Assembly: GCA_018350325.1 (NCBI GenBank)
Contig: JAEVLN010000016.1
Span: 1,100,693-1,164,692, forward strand
Source of the DNA: Globodera rostochiensis
Lineage: Eukaryota; Nematoda; Chromadorea; Rhabditida; Heteroderidae
DNA length: 64,000 bases
Direction: 5' to 3'
Shown piece by piece: positions 34,867-45,665 of the stretch; position 1 is the stretch's first letter, and each line of letters opens with the position of its first letter. The notes under the pieces are model-generated. The model worked only from the letters and a program-made list of their open reading frames with translations, did no database searches and was not told where the DNA came from. The translations under genes were made by a program, and so were the position numbers.

Positions 34867-36835
34867 GTTTTAGTTTATTTCTGAAAATTTTTTTTTGGAG
34901 AAATAGTGTACTAAAAAGAGAGAGTCAGACGGCGAGAGTAATTTGCACAAGAATGCACCCCATCTAAAAATTGTTTTAGTTTAATCTCTGAAAATTTTAT
35001 TTTTCGGAGAAATAGTGTACTAAAAAGAGAGAGTCAAACGGCGAGAGTAATTTGGACAAGAATGCACCCCATCTAAAAATTGTTTTAGTTTAATTTCTGA
35101 AAATTTTATTTTTTGGTGAAATAATGTACTAAAAAGAGAGAGTCAAACGGCGAGAGTAATTTGGACAAGAATGCACCCCATCTAAAGATTGTTTTAGTTT
35201 ATTTCTGAAAATTTTTTTTTGGAGAAATAGTGTACTAAAAAGAGAGAGTCAGACGGCGAGAGTAATTTGGACAAGCATGCACCCCATCTAAAAATTGTTT
35301 TAGTTTAATTTCTGAAAATTTTATTTTTTGGAGATTAGTGTGCTAAAAAGAGAGAGTCAGACGGCGAGAGTAATTTGGACAAGAATGCACCCCATCTAAA
35401 GATTGTTTTAGTTTATTTCTGAAAATTTTTTTTTGGAGAAATAGTGTACTAAAAAGAGAGAGTCAGACGGCGAGAGTAATTTGGACAAGCATGCACCCCA
35501 TCTAAAAATTGTTTTAGTTTAATTTCTGAAAATTTTATTTTTGGAGATTAGTGTGCTAAAAAGAGAGAGTCAGACGGCGAGAGTAATTTGGACAAGAGTG
35601 CACCCCATCTAAAAATTGTTTTAGTTTAATTTAATTTTATTTTTTGGAGAAATAGTGTAATAAAAAGAGAGAGTCAGACGGCGAGAGTAATTTGGACAAG
35701 AATGCACCCCATCTAAAAATTGTTTTAGTTTAATTTCTGAACATTTTATTTTTCGGAGAAATAGTGTACTAAAAAGAGAGAGTCAGACGGCGAGAGTAAT
35801 TTGGACAAGAGTGCACCCCATCTAAAAATTGTTTTAGTTTAATTTCTGAAAATTTTATTTTTTGGATAAATAGTGTACTAAAAAGAGAGAGTCAAACGGC
35901 GAGAGTAATTTGGACAAGAATGCACCCCATCTAAAGATTGTTTTAGTTTATTTCTGAAAATTTTTTTTTGGAGAAATAGTGTACTAAAAAGAGAGAGTCA
36001 GACGGCGAGAGTAATTTGCACAAGAATGCACCCCATCTAAAAATTGTTTTAGTTTAATCTCTGAAAATTTTATTTTTCGGAGAAATAGTGTACTAAAAAG
36101 AGAGAGTCAAACGGCGAGAGTAATTTGGACAAGAATGCACCCCATCTAAAAATTGTTTTAGTTTAATTTCTGAAAATTTTATTTTTTGGTGAAATAATGT
36201 ACTAAAAAGAGAGAGTCAGACGGCGAGAGTAATTTGGACAAGCATGCACCCCATCTAAAAATTGTTTTAGTTTAATTTCTGAACATTTTATTTTTCGGAG
36301 AAATAGTGTACTAAAAAGAGAGAGTCAGACGGCGAGAGTAATTTGGACAAGAGTGCACCCCATCTAAAAATTGTTTTAGTTTAATTTCTGAAAATTTTAT
36401 TTTTTGGATAAATAGTGTACTAAAAAGAGAGAGTCAAACGGCGAGAGTAATTTGGACAAGAATGCACCCCATCTAAAGATTGTTTTAGTTTATTTCTGAA
36501 AATTTTTTTTTGGAGAAATAGTGTACTAAAAAGAGAGAGTCAGACGGCGAGAGTAATTTGCACAAGAATGCACCCCATCTAAAAATTGTTTTAGTTTAAT
36601 CTCTGAAAATTTTATTTTTCGGAGAAATAGTGTACTAAAAAGAGAGAGTCAAACGGCGAGAGTAATTTGGACAAGAATGCACCCCATCTAAAAATTGTTT
36701 TAGTTTAATTTCTGAAAATTTTATTTTTTGGTGAAATAATGTACTAAAAAGAGAGAGTCAGACGGCGAGAGTAATTTGGACAAGCATGCACCCCATCTAA
36801 AAATTGATTTAGTTTAATTTCTGAAAATTTTATTT
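34867..36835 (+). repeat. 109-bp satellite array, palindrome 3 right half
   Basis: About 18 inverted units. The turn at ~34866 reads AGAAATTAA-GTTTTAGTTT, joining two units head to head with a partial unit missing. Confidence 0.95.
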
Positions 36836-37776
36836 TTAATTTGGCGGTTCTGCCTTTTTTCAGAGGTCGTAACTGTCCTTATAAGATTTGTCCTTATTTG
36901 AGGGGTGCCAATCTTATGTCCTTATTTGTAAGATTTGTCCTTATTTGAGGCCTTCGTCCTTATTTTTCTAATTTTGTGAAGATTTTGATAATATAAAAGT
37001 TGGACAAAGGAAAATGGAAATGTAAGACAGGGGGGGGGGCAAATGCAAAGTGTGAATGGGGCAAATTCTGAGAGAATATGTGTTGAGGACGGGCAGATGA
37101 TTGCCCGATAAAAATTGAAAAGGTCAAAAACATTGGCGAGCAGTAAGTCGGGAAGTGATTGAAGGGGCTGTGATATGCGGTATAATCAGAGAATTAAATT
37201 AAATTTATTCGTTCAGTTTTTTGGGTTGGCCAAAGGCACATAGAAACCCGACATTATTTACAGAGATTTAAGACTTTTTTTGATTGATTCTTAAACCGGG
37301 GGTTAATTAGAATCTTGATCCAAATCATATTCCTCTGATAACTGACAAATTTTGATCGGCTTTTTTCTTTTGGTCAAATCTTCATTTTTTGTCATATTCA
37401 TGAATCAATTCGTTGCACCAGCTGCCGTTGTCGCCATCCCCAGCTGGACCCGGAGACGGGACGGGGCCGAACATGCTCATATCGGTGAGAGCGTCGAATA
37501 CATTTTATTCGAGTCGAGTTTTTTGGATTGGCCAAAGGCACATAGAAAACTAAACACCGAATGTTCTCGAATGGGCGAAGTTTCTCACAAAACGGGTTTT
37601 TTTCTTTCTTTTTTTTTTTTGCTATCGGCCGAGCCACACCCCCAACCATTTTTGAATATTCTAAGGCCTCAAAATATCGAAGCACAAAATTACAATGGAA
37701 AGACAAGTCTAATGGTCGAATTTGTCCTTTTCGAATGATTTTTAGGCCAAAATTAATTTTTGGAAAATACTCTTAA

Positions 37777-38246
37777 ACCAGGGCTGCGATCGGGTAAAGT
37801 CAATTCCCAAGTACAAGCATGTTGGTTCTCAAGTACATAATGGGCAATTTTACGAAATCCAAGTACACTCAAAAAAATTTTCTCCAAAACCAATTTGGGG
37901 TCAATTTTGGTCTACCCTAGAACGGCACCGTATTTAGCCTGGGATTTTGTTGTAGGTGGGTCCGACGGCGACGCCGATAGGCACCGTCGGGAAATTTTCT
38001 ACTATTAACATTTTTTGTTAAGAAAATTGCGAACAAATTTTAAAAATTTGCGATTTTAATTTTTCAAAAAAAAATTTTTCACAATGCCAAAACAAAATAT
38101 TCCCATTAAAATCCCTAAATTTCCACACTCCCGCCAGATTCTCATTTTTCAAGTACATTCTTGAAAATAAGCACATTTCAATTTTTAAGTACGAGGGTCC
38201 ATTTTCAAGCACTGTACTTGCCATTCAAGTACGAATCGCAGCCCTG
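37777..38246. mobile_element. hAT-like element, mirror copy
   Basis: Mirror of 30851-31320 with the same ends and 8-bp duplication. Its presence at the same place in both arms shows the insertion predates the inverted duplication, or that both arms derive from one molecule. Confidence 0.85.
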
Positions 38247-38529
38247 TCTTAAACCCAGTGATTTCCCGGTTCCGGTTTTAAAAATATTTTTGGCCCCATT
38301 TAAATTTTTCGAATTTGGAACCAGTTCCTCGAAAATCCGGAATTGCCAGAAAAAATGGAACCCCAGGAAACACTGCTTATACCCGGGCAAAAAAAAAAGC
38401 AAAAAATTTCTCCAACGCCAATGCTTCGGCGAAAAAAAGGTTCAAATTAAAAAGTAACAATTTCAATGTTTAGTCTGTGTTCTGTTTGAATCCAAATCCA
38501 TTCGTACTCAGTTCTTTCTCTTTTTGGGC

Positions 38530-39849
38530 TTAGCTCGGACCTTCGTTTGCGTCGAACATTCTGAAAATAAAGGAAATGGGCGTGGGACGTTTAGTTAAGT
38601 CTCACAAAATCTGATTGAACTCATAAAGTGCATTAGAGCCCCGGATTTTTCGGACCGATTTAAAAAATGTATATCTATTTTATAACTCAAAAATAGAAAA
38701 TCAGATGTTTTGTACATAGTCTAGGTATGTGCGAAATGACGAGAACACGCAATTCAAATCTTTTTTTGAATATTGATTACTTACTCGTCGCCGATGTAAC
38801 TGTTGTTGAACGTAATGGAGATGCAATTCCACGGACACCAATTCCACTCAACCGCCTCATTCTCCCACTCGGCCCATTTCTTTACGTCGCGTTCAATCGG
38901 ACAACGAACCAACAGCCAAAAGTCTTCGTTATGGCGTCGCAACTCCAATCGCTCCCCCGTCAAATTGTTTGTCAGTTCAAATGGCACAATGCCAACAGAA
39001 GCCCAACGATTAAAACGACAGACGATGAAATTGACCGGATCGGTCGAACTGGCAAATTCCTTAAGCGGAACAAAAGAATTAAAACAGAGCCCAATAAAAC
39101 AAATTCAAAAACTTACCAGTTTGAGCCCCTTCATTCGCCTCGAACGAAAAAAGCATCGCAACACTTTCGGAAGTCCGTCCCCGCGGGGCGTGTGCAACCA
39201 TTTAGCCAAAGCTTGCCCAGAAGAAGCACCGGCACTGTCACCAGGCGGGAATTCGGGAAGATTAAGGAATTCGATCATTCGGAGCTTTGGGCAATCGCGG
39301 AGAATGCTCGGAGAGAAGTGACGCAAACGCTCGAAGATGGAGGAATAGAAGTCAAACAAGTCAAGTCCGCAAATGTTGTCATTGATCAGAGGCCAAATTT
39401 GTTGCCAAATGATTTGCCAACTGCGCTTTTGGTTGTTGGCTGTTCCAATCCAAAGATTGGTCCCATTGGAGTCGAAAAGCGGACGAATGAGTTCGATAAA
39501 TTCGATGACACTTTGGTCGATGTAACTAAAACTGAAATATTGTTTAGAGCTTTCAGAAACAATTTAAGACCTTATCGTAATGCGTTCAAATCCGATCACA
39601 TTGTTTGGAAGCGGCTCTTGTGGAATTGGCAGTCGACGCTCGACTTTACTGCCAATGCATTTGACAATTTCGGCGCCATTCCCTTTAATTGCGCGACAAA
39701 TTTCCAACCGCCCCAACGACCATTCCTTCGAATTGAAATGCGCGTCCACCAAACGATCAAATCGATCGCTGATCAACGCAACTTTCAGTCCCAGCACAAA
39801 AGGGCCACAGAATTCGAAGACTTCGAACAAAACGTCGTCACAAACGAAA
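38530..39849 (-). pseudogene. F-box-like family copy F, no exon 1, C-terminal signal lost
   Basis: Exon 2 (39571-39849), exon 3 (39117-39525), exon 4 (38785-39059) and exon 5 (38530-38560) keep phase and have no internal stop: [67 protein letters not shown]. The last exon stops at EGPS (TAA) because one base was gained before the EPKKRK stretch. No MSDNPK exon lies within several kb upstream (39850-41600). Exons 2-4 could still be used from another start. Part of this copy (to 39697) is inside palindrome 3. Confidence 0.72.
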
Positions 39850-40017
39850 CTGAAACTACTTAAGTCAAAGTCGGTCCGGACTTAAGTTTCTAAAAAACCC
39901 GCAATATAGGTACTAAAAATAGCCTAAATAGTTCCTAAAAAGTTGCTAGGCAATACATGGTAAGCCCAAAGAATGAAAGAGGAAAGATAATTGAGCCAAC
40001 TCGATCAGACTCCTTCT

Positions 40018-40444
40018 TCATGGAAATAGCCAACGAAATTCTCTACTTAGCGGTCTTTTGGATTTTGTAGAGAATTTGTTGCCTATCTGTCCCTCCAAAT
40101 GGGTTTCTAAAGGAACTTGCATAATTTGTTGCTGGCCTCCATTGTTGTTGTTCACGTCCACGTCATTGTTTTGCTTCTTAACATCCAATTTACATTTTTG
40201 CATTATATTAAATTTAATGTCAAATCATTTAATTATTGTTCAAAATTGCTTCTCTTCTGGTCATTAAACATACCGGTTCAATCGCTTCAGTAGCGGCTGG
40301 CCCATTATTTGCCCGAATGTTCAAATATGTCCCAATTTTGACAGCGGCCATTAAGGTTAGTGTAATGACGCCAACAACAGTCACAACGCCAACGAAAGTC
40401 ACAACAAAGTTTAAATATTGTAAAGTTTTTGAGATGTTTTCCAT
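40018..40444 (-). CDS. Small predicted single-pass membrane protein, two exons
   Basis: Exon 1 starts at 40444 with MENISKTLQYLNF and a hydrophobic stretch VVTFVGVVTVVGVITLTLMA (residues ~13-33), then KIGTYLNIRANNGPAATEAIEP; a GTATGTTT donor follows. An in-phase continuation (QNNDVDVNNNNGGQQQ.. PLSREFRWLFP, stop at 40018) begins at an AAG acceptor near 40170. The result would be about 110 residues with a short lumenal or cytosolic N-terminus, one transmembrane helix and a polar Asn/Gln-rich tail. No family recognised. The splice is inferred; the two parts may be unrelated. Confidence 0.4.
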
Positions 40445-40824
40445 TTTGTATTCGATTGCTCAGTTGATAATAATCGCCTGAATTTTGAAATCAAAATCTA
40501 TTTCCATTGTCAAAAGAAGAAAACATTCTGCTCCAATATTAATGGCCAAACTGTTATGAAAAATTGACAAATATATTTATAAATTTAATACATTTTTATT
40601 TTTTACTTGTGCCGTTGAAAGAAGGATGTAAATCAAACGATTCCTCACTTAAATCGGCCATAATATTTTTAATTTTGAGTAAAAAATGCACTGAATTGAA
40701 AATGGTTATTGAACGGCTAAAGGGGGTTGATTCACTTTCATTAAATGCCCAAAAGGTACAAAATAAATTAAATGCCAGGAATGGCCGGCCAGTCAAGTCA
40801 GGTCACGTTTTCATTATAATTTAG

Positions 40825-41637
40825 TTTTAAATAAATAATTTGTCTAACAAAAAGAAAAGGGTTTATGAATGACGGGCGGGCGATTGATTATATTTATTCA
40901 AACATTTTTCATAATTAATCTGAGTGATAGCGGGCAAAAATGTGACATTCGGCTGTTAATCTCACGAATTTCTCTGGGCAAAATGCTGACCCGTGGGAAT
41001 CGGTCAGAAATTGTGAGGGGGGAGAATAGCGCCGACGGCAGGGCTTAAATTTGATTTATTTATTAAATAATTAAAAACCGCCAGAAATCAATGTTTTTGC
41101 GGGTATGTTTTGGTCAAAAACGGCAAACGAATTAAAATAGCCTAAAACGGTCAAATGCAAACTTGCGGGTCAAATTTAAAACTACAAATAATTTAAGTTG
41201 GTTAAAGATTTATTAGCTTTGCGTTTGGACAAATCTCAAAAACGATAGGGTCAGAAAACTTAAAACAGTACAATTTTTGGGGTTTTCTGGCAACAATACC
41301 TTCTTTGATATTGAAAGCTTTATAAAATGATAGCTTAAACTCTTTGAGAGCTTTCAAATGGCTTTAAAAATGTCTAAATCGGTGGCGGTTGAAGTCTGTT
41401 TTGGACGCATAAACTGAACTCCCATATACCGAAATTTTACCAACAAATTTATCTTATTCACGGTGCCACCTCTGATACATATCCATGTGATAAATGTTTA
41501 TTCGATCAAATTCCGTTCGGCCTCCTCCTCCTCATTCATGAAGTCAGTCTCAAAAACTGAGCATAAACATCATGCAAAGAAGGGCTGTGTGAATAATCAA
41601 TTTAGTGAATAAGGATTATTTTTATCCCATTTAGCCC
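40825..41637. other. AT-rich intergenic stretch
   Basis: No coding signal. The part at 41500-41560 (minus strand: ACTTCATGAATGAGGAGG then GAACGG) matches the 3' ends of copies at 4235 and 56760 and carries an AATAAA motif, so it is the 3' flank and probable poly(A) region of copy G. Confidence 0.45.
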
Positions 41638-44041
41638 TTACCCGTCGCCAATGTCCCTGTCGTTGAAGTCCAAAATGATGCGATTCCATTGCCAAAAGCA
41701 ATTCCACTCAACCGCCTCCTTCTCCCACTTGGCCCATTTGTCTTCGTCGCGCTCAATTGGACACCGGACCAAAAGCCACTCGTCTACTTTGTCGCTTTTT
41801 GTTATTTTGAACGAATCAAAACGTCGCAACTCCAATCGTTCCCCCGTCAAATCGTTCTTCAGTTCGAATGGCCCAACGTCGTCAGAAGACCAACGATAAA
41901 GACTGATGATGAAATTGACCGAATCGGTAGAATTGACAAATTCCTTAAGAGATAAAGAACGAAGTTTAAAAACAGAGAGTACAATAAAACATCAAAAAAT
42001 CACCCATTCGCAGGGTGGCCAGATCAAAAATAGGAAAACCCTAATAAAGAAGGTTAGATGGTCCACCTTGCCCTCGTGTACTAAGAAACAAGCTAGACTA
42101 GTACCAAAAATTATTACCATTTTCAGTCCCTCCATTCTTTCCGAATAAAAATATGAGCTTCGCAACACTTTCGGATGGCCATCCCCGCGGGGCGTGTGCA
42201 ACCATTTGGCTAAAGCTTGTTCAGAAGAAGCGCCGGCGCTGTCATCGGCCGGGAATGCGGGAAAAACATAATTGGAATGGATCACTTGAAGTTTTCCACA
42301 ATTGCGGAGAACGGTCGGAGAGAATTGACACAAATGGTCGAGTTCGAAGGAAGACAAATTAAATCCGTAAATGTTGTCTTTGATCAATGGCCAAATCTTT
42401 TTACAAATGACTTCCCAGCTGTGGGCTTGGTTTCGTGCCGTTTTGATGGAAAGAATGGTCCCTTTGGGGCAAATGCTTTGGAGAAATTTGATGACACTTC
42501 GGTCGATGTACCTTAAAGTCGTAAAATTGAACAAAACATTTGAGAAAATGACTTTTGGGGGCTTTCAAATAATTTAAACCAACAATTACCTTATTTCAAG
42601 GCTTTTGAATCCGATCACTTTGTCTGGAAGCGGATTTTGTGGAATTGACAGCCTACGCTCGATTCTATCCTCAACGTATTTGACAATTTGAGCGCCCTTT
42701 CCTTTCTTTGAGCGACTAATTTGCAAATCGCCCAACTCCCATTCCTTCGAATTAAAATGCGCGTCCACCAAAAAGTCAAATCGATCGCTGATCAATGCAA
42801 CTTTTAGGCCGAGCACAAAAGGCCCACAAAATTTGAAGACTTCAAACAAAACGTCATCACAAACAAAACTGAAAATTCGGGGTTTAAATGAATGAATTGG
42901 TGCCGCAAATACAGCCATGGTCATATGTGAACGGGGATCGATTCGTTCCCCACCGATTCGTTCACTTTGTAACGATTCGTTCCCCTCTATAAAAATGATA
43001 AAAAACCTCAAAAAACACGTGCTTAGAACACGAATCCGGGTTCAATTTTTGCGTATGTCGAACCCCGGACCCAAATTCGAACAATAGGTCGAAAAAAGCT
43101 TTTTTTTTAAAAAACAACAAAAAATTTTCCAAAAAAAATTGTTGTGGTTTAGTCGTTAAAAGCTTAAAAATGGATGTAAGGATGATCGGAAGAGCGAATG
43201 AATTGATTTTGAATGATTTTGATACAAAAAATCTATTTTGGAAAAAAAAATTTCTAAAAATTTTTCGATTTCGGGGCCGGGGTTTGGAACCGGTACAAAA
43301 TATTAACCCTAGGGCCCCAAAAACCCCTAGAAATAACTTTCTAACGACTTTTATCAAAAAAATTTTTTTGGAAATTTTTTTTTTTAAAAAGAAGTTTTTT
43401 TCGACCTATTGTTCGAATTTGCGTTAGGGGTTCGGCATACGCAAAAAGGGAACCCAGATTTGTGTTCTACGCATGTGTTTGTACGATTTTTTAGCTTTTT
43501 TGACATTATTAAAGGGAACGAATCGTTACAAAGGGAACGAATCGTAGGTGAACGAATCGGTGGGGAACGAATCGATATTTTACCGTCATATGTTTAGTCG
43601 CTCAACTTTATTCTGAATATTTTTAAGTCAAAAAATATTCGGAATAATGTTGGAGGTGCAAAATGTTTTCACATTTTTGTAGCATTTTTTATGGGCTTTC
43701 CAACAGTATTATTCATTCCCCATTTGCAACTTCTCACATCCCCATAACTATCACCGACCCAGTTTTTTTGGTCCCTCTAACTTTATTCTGACTATTTTTC
43801 GACATTTTCATTTAAAAATGCGACAAAACATATGCCCATAATTGGTCAAAAAGAGAAAAATTGTCTCGTTTGGCGGGAAGGGCGTGAGAACAACCGAAAA
43901 TTGTCAGAAATTCTCTTTTAACTGATGAAAAAAAGATTTTCATTCCGATGAGGGCGGGGGGATTCCCAGGAGCCCGTAGAAATAAGGCAAAACTCACATT
44001 TCTTTCAACCGTTTCTCCACTTTCTTCGGATTGTCCGACAT
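41638..44041 (-). CDS. F-box-like family protein ending DIGDG, no nuclear signal (copy G)
   Basis: Exons 43998-44041, 42590-42868, 42118-42511 and 41638-41943 join in phase to 340 residues: [34 protein letters not shown] (F-box-like), [49 protein letters not shown] (nine extra residues here relative to paralogs), [20 protein letters not shown]. The final codons read GGC GAC GGG TAA, the stop overlapping the donor position used in other copies; no downstream exon with PKKRK is found, so this is a non-NLS member. Intron 1 is 1.13 kb and holds an inverted-repeat element (42928-43584). Intact frame; probably functional. Confidence 0.8.
42928..43584. mobile_element. Inverted-repeat element in intron 1 of copy G
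   Basis: Flanked by GTCATATG on both sides (42920-42927 and 43585-43592). Both ends carry repeated ATTCGTTCCCC / GGGGAACGAAT motifs (left CGATTCGTTCCCCACCGATT, right its complement), followed inward by matching GTCGAACCCC-type segments; the very outer ~9 bases differ between the ends. Pieces of the same family occur at 2000-2100, 16900-17050 and 60055-60190. No coding capacity. Confidence 0.7.
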
Positions 44042-44399
44042 TTGTTTTTTGTTGCCAAATGATTTTTATGATTTCAATGGGCTGAAAAGAAGTATTAAAT
44101 TTAAAACATATAAACAAAAATGAATAAAAATCACAACGTATTTCAAAAAAACAGCTTTTCATTTTTTATATGCCTGGCTTAATTTTACCAAGTAAAAAAA
44201 CAAGTTTTTAAGCTGAGAGAAAGTCATACCATTTTTTTGAAATCTCCCAACCTCTAATAATCCCCCACTCTCTGAGTAGGTTGAATAATCCCTCATGAGG
44301 GATTAAAAGAGTGCTTACGGTAATAAAAATAAATGTACTGTATTGGCAATTTAATTCGCGGGCATCGGAGCAAAACTAGAGGTCGGCAAAATCAAATTT

Positions 44400-44515
44400 G
44401 CGGATCCTGTTGCAGGATTGAAATTCAAAATTTTTTGCAGGACCGGATCCTGCAGGATTAATCCTGCAATCCTGCATTTAGAATTTGCAGGATCCTGCGC
44501 AGGATTGCAGGATTG
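44400..44515. repeat. CAGGATCCTG-type short repeat cluster
   Basis: Many overlapping copies of CAGGAT in both orientations within about 115 bp (GCAGGATCCTGCGCAGGATT and others). It has the same look as the subterminal regions of the elements at 4611 and 60602, so it is probably one end of a degraded hAT-like element; the partner end was not found. Confidence 0.5.
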
Positions 44516-44861
44516 AGTCAAAATTTTTCAAAAATCAATTTTGGCCTCAAAATTAGGGTTGGTCCTTGACCCCTCGGGGCGGGAAAGCCGGGGCGTCGAG
44601 CTTGGCCATGTCGGGGCCCGGGGAGTCCAAATATCGGGATCGGAGGTGAATAAAATTTTTTAATTTTTCATAAAAATTTCTGCAATGTATTCAGTGGGAA
44701 AGCATAAAATAAATAAATTTTAAAATCATATCATCATCAAAAACCTCAAGAGTGAAGGTGATTTTTGTAATAATGTGAAAAAAAACTTTGTGGCTCTCTC
44801 GTCATGTTCGACTTGGAAATTTTTTGGTGGTATGTTTTGAAGCTTTTTAGGAATGGGAGGA

Positions 44862-44886
44862 GTCGGCGGGCCGATAAGCGCCGCCG
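44862..44886. repeat. Dispersed GC-rich hairpin repeat
   Basis: GTCGGCGGGCCGATAAGCGC followed by CGCCGA: a GC stem around a GCCGATA core, then AT-rich AAAATTTTTTGATTCC. Member of a family seen throughout the window. Confidence 0.65.
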
Positions 44887-45665
44887 AAAATTTTTTGATT
44901 CCCCAATTTTGCAGTGCAAAAAAATAAAAATTTCTGAATTGTCATCAAAATTATTTGGACGGGGGGGGGCAGGGGATGTGGACGGACATGAATGCACCAA
45001 ACAAATATTATTATAAAACAAACAACAACAACAATACACACGGAAAAAGCCTCCTCATCCGCACCCAAATATATGTATTAGAGCCCGTTATTTTGAAAAA
45101 TGCTCTGAATTTACCCAAGGCCTGGATCTAGCTAGATTAAAAATCCAGAAAAAAAAAATCCAATTTTGGCTTAAAACATTAAAAAGCACAAAATCATCAC
45201 AACAACAACAAAGGCAAGTGCTGATCAATTCATGCTTTTTGAGTGAACCAAAATTGATTGTTGAAAAATTGAATTCTTTAAAAAATGTTCGAATTGCTGG
45301 CGTCGGAATTGGTGAAACGGAGGCCATATTCGGATTCTAAAAACCCGCGGGGGGGGGGGTACAAACTGGAGTATCCCTAAATATTATATCGATTGCCCTT
45401 TGGGCCTGGATTTGTTATTTTTGTTGTTTTGCTCCGAACTCACAACAATTTGTGTGGGGGGGGGGTATAGGTAGGTTCAGTTAACTTACCTATACCCTCG
45501 CTAACAATAAATAACGAAACTCGAATTCATGCCAAAATTCATTTAATTTTTTTTGTAGAAAAGGATATTTATGTAAACTCAACAGCGTTACAAACAACCA
45601 TTCAAAATATAATTTAGGATTCATAATACTCAAAATACTTTTTCATTTAATTGTCCTCCAATCAA

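Larger units (their letters stand above)
34867..39697 (-). repeat. Right arm of palindrome 3 (~4.8 kb)
   Basis: Reverse complement of the left arm; ends inside exon 2 of copy F, which itself continues to 39849. The right satellite half has fewer units than the left. Confidence 0.95.
44163..45660. other. Repeat-rich intergenic region
   Basis: Holds an 18-bp perfect palindrome (AATCCCTCATGAGGGATT, 44287-44304), a cluster of GCAGGATCCTG-type motifs (44400-44515), a GC-rich scrap (44550-44640), a GC hairpin repeat (44862-44886), G runs, and a stem-loop at about 45465-45495 (GGTATAGGTAGGTT / AACTTACCTATACC). A frame open from 45019 to 45340 has no ATG and no recognisable domain. Confidence 0.5.

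Noticed and set aside
38727..39863. Long plus-strand open frame (378 codons)
   Set aside because: Antisense of copy F exons 2-4; no independent motif.
45019..45340. Possible terminal exon ending ..VRIAGVGIGETEAIFGF
   Set aside because: Open for about 107 codons on the plus strand but without ATG, clear acceptor or recognisable domain, and rich in Gln/Lys runs from CAA/AAA repeats.
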